The notes under the pieces were generated by a model. The model was given only the letters and a program-made list of their open reading frames with translations, was not told where the DNA came from and did not search any database. Positions 59,031 to 64,000 of a DNA stretch of 64,000 bases are shown here, piece after piece. Made by a program: the position numbers and the translations under genes. Positions within the stretch are counted from its first letter, which is position 1, and every line of letters begins with the position of its first letter. Source of the DNA: Pontimonas salivibrio (GTDB lineage: Bacteria; Actinomycetota; Actinomycetes; Actinomycetales; Microbacteriaceae); NCBI RefSeq assembly GCF_002950575.1, contig NZ_CP026923.1:372001-436000 (forward strand), given 5' to 3'.

Positions 59031-59867
59031 TTAAGAGCTCACCACGGGGGGCTGGCCGGTTTCTTCTTTCTGTTCTCCAAAAAAGTCGTGTTGGCTGGAT
59101 TTACGTTCCGCGGGATCAGAGTGTCGAACAGTGTCGGCTGTATCAAAATCTGCGGAATGGGTTCCGTCAGGAGTGGCGATGTTTGTGAGGACCTCGTAAC
59201 GGTCAAAGCGATAGCGCGAGCGAACATAGTGAATGGGTCGGCTCAGCGCGTCGCTAAACACGTCGACGATTTCCAGCGCCGGCGAGTTGATTGGGAGGTC
59301 AAGCAGTTCACACTCGCGGTTCATTGCGACTACCGCGCGGACAGATCGCTGGGTGGATCGTGGAACAACGCCATGCTCGGATAGGGCGCGGTGAAGCGAT
59401 CCCTCGAGGTCCTGGTTTTGAAGCAGAGCGCCTAGGTGTTGGGGAAATAGTCCGATTTCATGGCACATTGGCTCCCCGTCGGCATACCGTAAGCGCTCGA
59501 CGAGGAAAGCCATTTCTCCCGGTCGAAGCCCTAGTCGAGTCACTGTGTCGAGATCAGGAGTGACCACCTCCGCGCGAATAACCGTTGAGGAGGGGGTAAA
59601 TCCGCGACGCATCATGTCTTGGGTGAAGGACGTCAGGGAGGGCCCCATTGAAACGGTCGGCCGGCTCACAAAAGTTCCGCTACCCGCCGATCTGCGCACC
59701 CAGCCATCGTCGGCCAGGACTCCGAGTGCGTGACGCACTGTCATCACACTGACACCGAACTCTTCAGCGAGCTGGCGTTCAGCGGGCAGGCGAGAACCCA
59801 TAGGAAGGCTCTGACATCTAGAGCGCATTTCCTCGGATATTTGCTGGTACTTCGTGTCCCGTTTCAC
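59031..59867 (-). CDS. GntR-family regulator (HutC/DasR-like with UTRA domain)
   Basis: A 278-residue regulator: N-terminal winged helix ('GSRLPAERQLAEEFGVSVMTVRHALGVLADDGWVRRSAGSGTFVS') and a C-terminal UTRA effector domain ('RLGLRPGEMAFLVERLRYADGEPMCHE'). The C-terminal ~30 residues are a hydrophilic tail beyond the family end. Located between nagB and the transporter operon, so it likely senses an amino-sugar phosphate and represses one or both. Confidence 0.9.
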   Translation of the reverse strand: MKRDTKYQQISEEMRSRCQSLPMGSRLPAERQLAEEFGVSVMTVRHALGVLADDGWVRRSAGSGTFVSRPTVSMGPSLTSFTQDMMRRGFTPSSTVIRAEVVTPDLDTVTRLGLRPGEMAFLVERLRYADGEPMCHEIGLFPQHLGALLQNQDLEGSLHRALSEHGVVPRSTQRSVRAVVAMNRECELLDLPINSPALEIVDVFSDALSRPIHYVRSRYRFDRYEVLTNIATPDGTHSADFDTADTVRHSDPAERKSSQHDFFGEQKEETGQPPVVSS

Positions 59868-59960
59868 TCTTCTCCCGCCAGGCTAACCAGGTTTCCACTG
59901 GCAAAACGATTTCTCATTGTGACGATAACATTTTAAATTTTGGTACCGCTAGGTCTATGC

Positions 59961-59974
59961 AGATATCCGTATCT
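59961..59974. promoter_or_regulatory. Palindrome 1 in the transporter promoter region
   Basis: AGATA-TCCG-TATCT, a perfect 5-bp-arm dyad, ten bases upstream of a second palindrome and just upstream of TATAGT, a -10-like sequence. A candidate operator of the GntR regulator. Confidence 0.45.
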
Positions 59975-59983
59975 GTGGCTATA

Positions 59984-59997
59984 GTGCTCTAGAGCAC
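59984..59997. promoter_or_regulatory. Palindrome 2 in the transporter promoter region
   Basis: GTGCTCTAGAGCAC, a perfect 14-bp palindrome overlapping the start-side of the -10-like TATAGT and placed 70 bases before the substrate-binding-protein ATG. Best candidate for the GntR regulator's operator. Confidence 0.55.
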
Positions 59998-60067
59998 AAT
60001 TGTGTGAGTCGGGGCGTTCGGAAATTGATCCGAACGACCAGGCGATCAATAGAGGAAAGGAAAAGCA

Positions 60068-61411
60068 ATGCATTCCAAGAGAATGTCAGCATTGTCGCTG
60101 GCAGCGTTGAGTGCTTTGACACTGAGCGCTTGCGCCACAGGAGGCGGATCGGACGCTGGGGGTCAAGCTGGTGACTCGGGAGAGTCTTCAGCATCGTCAT
60201 CTGAGTTAGTCATGTGGCACATGGAGAGTGTGCCGCACCGGGTCGAGGCATGGGAAGCGTTGGCGGACGAATACAACGCCACAGATCCGGCTATTCCCGT
60301 TTCCGTCCAGGTTCAGGAATGGGATTCGGTCTACCAAGGCGTCGCTGCCGCAGCACAGTCCGGTGCGCAGCCAGACATCTTGTTTGCAATCCCCGATTTC
60401 GCGACCTACGTGCGCAACCTGGGTCTCGGGCAGCCCGTGACGGAAACGGTCAATGAGATTGATTCACAGTACGGACTAATTCCGGCTGCAACGGCTTCCT
60501 ACACCGACGACGGCGACGTTTGGGCCGTTCCAATGTACGGGATGGTTCAGTTGCTTTGGTACAACAAGCCCATGCTTGAAGAAGCAGGACTAGAGGCGCC
60601 CGAAACATGGAGTGAACTCCTGGCCGCGGCCGAGGCGTTGACCACCGATGACCGGGCCGGAATCGCTGTACCTGCTGGCCGTAACCTTGCGTCCGACCAG
60701 GTCGCTTACAGCTTCATGCTGACTGGTGGTGCTGGCAACTGGTTCGGTGACGACGGGACGGTTGCATTTGACCGAGCCGAGGTAACCGAGAGCATCGATT
60801 TCTACAACCAGCTCTTGCAGTTCTCGCCAGAAGATTCAGCCAACTATGCATGGGGCGAGCCCCAAGCTGCGCTGAACAGCGGTTCTGCGGCCATGGCCGT
60901 GGAGAAAGGTCAGTACCTTGCTCCTTGGACGGCCGAATCTGGTTTGCAGCCGGAAGACCTCGGTTGCGCACCGATTCCCGTGAAAGATGACGGTGGTTCC
61001 GCGGGAAGCATCTACTACTCCAATGGGGCAATGGTCCTCGCGGAGGATGCCGATCGTCAGGCCGCATCTGCTGACTTCTTGAAGTGGCTGATGGAGCCGG
61101 ATGTCTATGGTCGTTTCCTTGACGCTGAGCCGGGCTTGTTCCTGCCCGTCACTTCCGACAGTTCTCAGACGGAAGCGTGGCGATCGGGCGAAATCATCAA
61201 CACGTACTCCGAGTGTGTCGATGTGATGCTCGAACAGGCCGACAGTGGTGGCCTCTTCGGATTCGTTGATGGCCAATACATCGACCGAATCGGTGATATT
61301 TCGGGTCAGAACATTCTCGCCCAAACCATTCAGAGAGTGTACGTAAATGGTGAAACACCGGCTGAGGCAGTTGCATGGGCTCAGTCGGCAATGGAAGAGG
61401 CAATCGGTTAA
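60068..61411 (+). CDS. Sugar ABC transporter substrate-binding lipoprotein
   Basis: A 447-residue lipoprotein: signal peptide with lipobox 'LSACATGG', Gly/Ser linker and a type-I (maltose-type) solute-binding fold ('WAVPMYGMVQLLWYNKPMLEEAGLEAPETWSELLAAAEAL'). Substrate is probably an amino-sugar oligomer (chitobiose or GlcNAc), from the company of nagB and SIS genes. GGAAAGG precedes the ATG. First gene of the transporter operon. Confidence 0.9.
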   Translation: MHSKRMSALSLAALSALTLSACATGGGSDAGGQAGDSGESSASSSELVMWHMESVPHRVEAWEALADEYNATDPAIPVSVQVQEWDSVYQGVAAAAQSGAQPDILFAIPDFATYVRNLGLGQPVTETVNEIDSQYGLIPAATASYTDDGDVWAVPMYGMVQLLWYNKPMLEEAGLEAPETWSELLAAAEALTTDDRAGIAVPAGRNLASDQVAYSFMLTGGAGNWFGDDGTVAFDRAEVTESIDFYNQLLQFSPEDSANYAWGEPQAALNSGSAAMAVEKGQYLAPWTAESGLQPEDLGCAPIPVKDDGGSAGSIYYSNGAMVLAEDADRQAASADFLKWLMEPDVYGRFLDAEPGLFLPVTSDSSQTEAWRSGEIINTYSECVDVMLEQADSGGLFGFVDGQYIDRIGDISGQNILAQTIQRVYVNGETPAEAVAWAQSAMEEAIG

Positions 61412-61415
61412 ACCG

Positions 61416-62363
61416 ATGGCTAATCCCGAACAGGTGAAGGTGCCCCGCGTGCGCAAGGCGCGCGCGGGGCGCCCCAGCCCCGCGAATTTTCGTAGGCGTA
61501 ACCCCGGCGAATTGACCCTGGGTTACAGTCTGGTTGCCCCAATCTTGATCGTGATGGCATTAGTGATTGCTGTTCCGATTGTGGATGCCGTGTGGACAAG
61601 CTTCCAAAACCAAAGAGTGATCGGTAGCGAAGCGGACTTCGTCGGCTTCGCCACCTACATCAAGATTCTTCAAGATGCGAGCTTCTGGGACGCGCTCGGA
61701 CGCTCGGGAATCTGGCTCCTTTTGAACCTTATTATCCAAACTATCCTCGCCTTTTCCACGGCGTTGTTGTTACAGCGTCCAGGGCTGTGGTCTCGGTTAG
61801 CCCAAGTGTGGGTGATGCTTCCGTGGGTTATTCCCACCGTGGCAGTGACCATCGTGTGGCAGTGGATGCTCAATAGTAACTATGGAGTCATTTACCGCGC
61901 CCTAGAGGATCTCGGACTCTCGTTGGGTTCGCCTTTTAGCGATCCAGGCGTCGTATTGTTCACCATTATTTTGGTGAACAGTTGGCACTGGTTCCCGCTC
62001 TCAGCCGTGGTGATCTACGGGGCCTTGACCACAGTGCCCCACGAAGTAATGGAGGCGGCCAAGATCGATGGCGCCAACAGTTGGCAGACATTTATCTCGG
62101 TGGTCCTTCCGATTATGCACCCCATTCTTTTCGCTTTAGGACTAGTCGGCTCCCTCTGGTCCTTCAACGTCTTGGATTCCATTTATCTCATTACTGAAGG
62201 TGGTCCGGCTGAGGCGACGACGACGATGCCTGTGTACGTCTACAACACAGCATTTGGAGCGTTCCGTTCGAGTGAGGCGGCGGCAGCAAGTGTCCTGACG
62301 GTACTGATTCTCGTGATTGCAGCGCTGGCGTTTGTGCGCTTCGCGAGGCCAAAGGAGGACTGA
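61416..62363 (+). CDS. Sugar ABC transporter permease (MalF-like)
   Basis: A 315-residue permease with six helices, a basic N-terminus ('VPRVRKARAGRPSPANFRRRN') and the EAA loop 'EVMEAAKIDGANSWQTFISVVLPIMHP'. The ATG at 61416 is chosen; the longer frame to 61347 runs into the substrate-binding-protein gene. The stop shares a base with the next start. No ATPase gene follows, so a shared MsiK-type ATPase is likely. Confidence 0.92.
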   Translation: MANPEQVKVPRVRKARAGRPSPANFRRRNPGELTLGYSLVAPILIVMALVIAVPIVDAVWTSFQNQRVIGSEADFVGFATYIKILQDASFWDALGRSGIWLLLNLIIQTILAFSTALLLQRPGLWSRLAQVWVMLPWVIPTVAVTIVWQWMLNSNYGVIYRALEDLGLSLGSPFSDPGVVLFTIILVNSWHWFPLSAVVIYGALTTVPHEVMEAAKIDGANSWQTFISVVLPIMHPILFALGLVGSLWSFNVLDSIYLITEGGPAEATTTMPVYVYNTAFGAFRSSEAAAASVLTVLILVIAALAFVRFARPKED

Positions 62364-63202
62364 TGAAAACTTCTCCCTCACGGACATGGGCATCATCGCT
62401 TCCGCGATGGTTCGCTATGGCAGGCCTGACGATTGTCGTTCTAGGGCCGCTGTACTGGGTCACCATGTCGGCATTCAAAAATCGCGAAGAGATTATCCGG
62501 CGCGAGCCCACCCTTTTTCCTGAAACTCCAACGCTCGACAACTTTCGGCGCCTATTCACCGCAACTGACTATCCGACCTACCTTGCCAACAGTGCGAGCG
62601 TCGCGGTAGCCACAATGGTTGTCACAATCATTGTGTCGATGGCCGCCGCCTACGCCTTGTACCGTCTGAGGGTTCCCGGTAGTGGGCGTTTGGCGGGAAT
62701 CATTTTGTTGTCCTACATGATTCCCGGCACACTACTAATTGTCCCCCTATATGGAACACTTTTCCGCCTAGGTCTCATCGACACTCACCTTGGTTTGGTC
62801 CTGGTGAATGTCGCATTCACCGCTCCCTTTTGCACCTGGTTGCTTAGAGGGTTCCTGCTCTCCATTCCTGACGACCTCGATGCGGCGGCAGCGTTGGATG
62901 GTGCCGGTCCGATTCGCACGATGACACAAGTGGTCTTCCCTCTGCTCGCGCCCGGAGTGGCAACCGTTGCGGTCTTCTCTTTCGTGTACGCCTGGAAAGA
63001 GTTTGTCTTCGCCTCCCAGTTCGTGCTCTCAGACTCTTTGGACACGCTACCCATCGGGCTGAAGGCGATCATCGGCCAGTACACGGTCGACTGGGGGTTA
63101 GTCATGGCCGGTGCTGTGTTCACCCTCCTGCCCACAGTTCTCCTCTTTGCTGTAGTGGGCCGGTTCTTTGTGGGCGGCTTGATGAGTGGGGCAAATAAAT
63201 GA
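62363..63202 (+). CDS. Sugar ABC transporter permease (MalG-like)
   Basis: A 279-residue permease with six helices and the EAA loop 'DLDAAAALDGAGPIRTMTQVVFPLLAPG'. 'GPLYWVTMSAFKNREEIIRREPTLFPETPTLDNF' is the conserved start of MalG-type permeases. ATG overlaps the upstream stop by one base and is preceded by AAAGGAGGA; its own stop overlaps the SIS gene (ATGA). Confidence 0.92.
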   Translation: MKTSPSRTWASSLPRWFAMAGLTIVVLGPLYWVTMSAFKNREEIIRREPTLFPETPTLDNFRRLFTATDYPTYLANSASVAVATMVVTIIVSMAAAYALYRLRVPGSGRLAGIILLSYMIPGTLLIVPLYGTLFRLGLIDTHLGLVLVNVAFTAPFCTWLLRGFLLSIPDDLDAAAALDGAGPIRTMTQVVFPLLAPGVATVAVFSFVYAWKEFVFASQFVLSDSLDTLPIGLKAIIGQYTVDWGLVMAGAVFTLLPTVLLFAVVGRFFVGGLMSGANK

Positions 63203-63945
63203 TGCTCGGTAATCGAAACTTCAGTGGTGAATACTTCGCAGAAATCGGCCGTCTACTCGACACCGTCATCAGCAGCGAATCTCACGCTGTAAATGAGGCC
63301 AGCGCGTCGGTTGCGAAGTGTTTTGCGAACCACGGACTGCTGTTCATTTTCGGAAGTGGGCACTCTCACATGTTTGCTGAAGAGGCCTTCTTCCGGGCAG
63401 GTGGCGCGACGAGAATTTGCCCGATTTTTAAACCTCCCTTCATGCTCCATGAAGGGGCATTGAAGTCGACCACGTTGGAGCGAGAGGCAGGCCACGCGGA
63501 GGAGATTCTGTCCGGCTACACAATCGATCCTCAAAAAGATGTCTTATTGGTGGTGTCGAACTCCGGCAAGAATGCTGTCCCGGTGGAAGTCGCGCAAACT
63601 GCTCAGCAAAGAGGAATTCACACCCTGGCCATCACGTCTCGCCAATACAGTGCACAGGCGGAGGATGGCGTTGTCACTTTGGCCGATGTGGCAGACATCG
63701 TGATTGATAATCACTGTCCCGCCGGGGATGCCCTGATGCATATTGCTGAGGGTGTGCCCGCAATTGGGCCGGGTTCGACGGTGGTGGGACTGACGATTTT
63801 GAATGCGGTTTTGGTGCAAGCCATGGGCCTGGTCAGCGAATCGGGGATCGCACCAGACATCTTCCGAAGTGCCGGGATGGACGGAGCAATTGAACACAAC
63901 CAGAAGCTAGTGAAACAGATTGAACAACGAGTGCCGCATTTGTGA
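63199..63945 (+). CDS. SIS-domain protein (UPF0309-like)
   Basis: A 248-residue sugar-isomerase-fold protein: 'LLFIFGSGHSHMFAEEAFFRAGG', 'DVLLVVSNSGKNAVPVEVAQTAQQRGIHTLAITS' are its sugar-phosphate-binding segments. Usually encoded with amino-sugar transporters. The exact reaction (epimerase/isomerase of a sugar phosphate) is unknown. Overlaps permease and next gene (ATGA, GTGA). Confidence 0.88.
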   Translation: MMLGNRNFSGEYFAEIGRLLDTVISSESHAVNEASASVAKCFANHGLLFIFGSGHSHMFAEEAFFRAGGATRICPIFKPPFMLHEGALKSTTLEREAGHAEEILSGYTIDPQKDVLLVVSNSGKNAVPVEVAQTAQQRGIHTLAITSRQYSAQAEDGVVTLADVADIVIDNHCPAGDALMHIAEGVPAIGPGSTVVGLTILNAVLVQAMGLVSESGIAPDIFRSAGMDGAIEHNQKLVKQIEQRVPHL

Positions 63946-64000
63946 GCAGTTTCAAGCCATTAGTGACGTTGAGGAAACGGGGGAATGAAGTGACGGGCGT
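63942..64000 (+). CDS. Start of a further gene in the amino-sugar operon (partial)
   Basis: The frame opens at a GTG overlapping the SIS stop (63942) and remains open to the end of the window. A second in-frame GTG at 63990 follows GAGGAAACGGGGG and may be the true start. Too little is visible to name it; a kinase or N-acetylglucosamine-6-phosphate deacetylase would fit the context. Confidence 0.4.
   Translation, partial: MSSFKPLVTLRKRGNEVTG

Overview
The window reads as a chromosomal segment of a small-genome actinobacterium of the Microbacteriaceae type (order Micrococcales). Evidence is gene content (DUF3263, DUF3027, SepX/GlpR-like, LytR_C and DtxR-SH3 proteins, an XPB-like helicase pair, a GroEL ending GGMDF under CIRCE control), moderately high GC, many GTG starts and dense operons whose genes overlap as ATGA or GTGA. 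An Mrp antiporter operon, a DMT transporter and a compact layout would suit an aquatic or salt-exposed lineage such as Pontimonas or Aquiluna; that placement is inference.

Layout. 1-885: the 3' end of a nucleotidyltransferase-like gene and tRNA-Thr. 0.9-7.3 kb: Mrp Na+/H+ antiporter operon (A-B fusion, C, D, E, F, G) with a possible leader peptide and a tandem repeat at its end. 7.4-12.1 kb: copper ATPase, small membrane proteins, DMT transporter, MsrB. 12.1-16.5 kb: GNAT, HtaA heme protein, orphan HmuT-like lipoprotein, and envelope proteins DUF3263, LytR_C and DUF3048. 16.5-18.3 kb: groEL with two CIRCE operators and a strong terminator.

18.4-24.9 kb is the most unusual region. A two-component system is divergent from a five-gene cassette: two secreted proteins ending in polyaspartate, a Pro-Ala stalk protein, an ApbE flavin transferase and a membrane flavocytochrome (heme, FAD/NADH and 2Fe-2S domains). 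The two polyaspartate genes share an identical promoter-proximal motif. I interpret this as a trans-envelope redox or metal-handling system.

24.9-36.4 kb: WXG100 protein with a second two-component system, XPB-like helicase pair, cold-shock and DUF3027 proteins, serC, a DtxR regulator with its likely operator, an HNH endonuclease behind an attenuator-like leader, a glycosyltransferase and tRNA-Arg. 36.4-43.9 kb: a giant SF1 helicase relative that has lost its Walker residues, then FmdB, 5-FCL, galU, rimJ and sepX/glpR. 43.9-47.4 kb: a tightly coupled type III PKS, methyltransferase, flavoprotein and UbiA operon, probably making a prenylated phenolic lipid or quinone. 47.4-50.9 kb: SPFH/NfeD and other housekeeping genes.

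50.9-58 kb is the accessory region: an IS481 element lying between copies of the tRNA-Ala 3' end, SDR/ArsR, VapBC, an HprK-like kinase, a DUF4143 ATPase behind four 23-nt repeats, and a frameshifted nucleotidyltransferase. 58.2 kb to the end: an amino-sugar catabolic locus (nagB, GntR regulator, ABC transporter without ATPase, SIS protein) that continues past the window.
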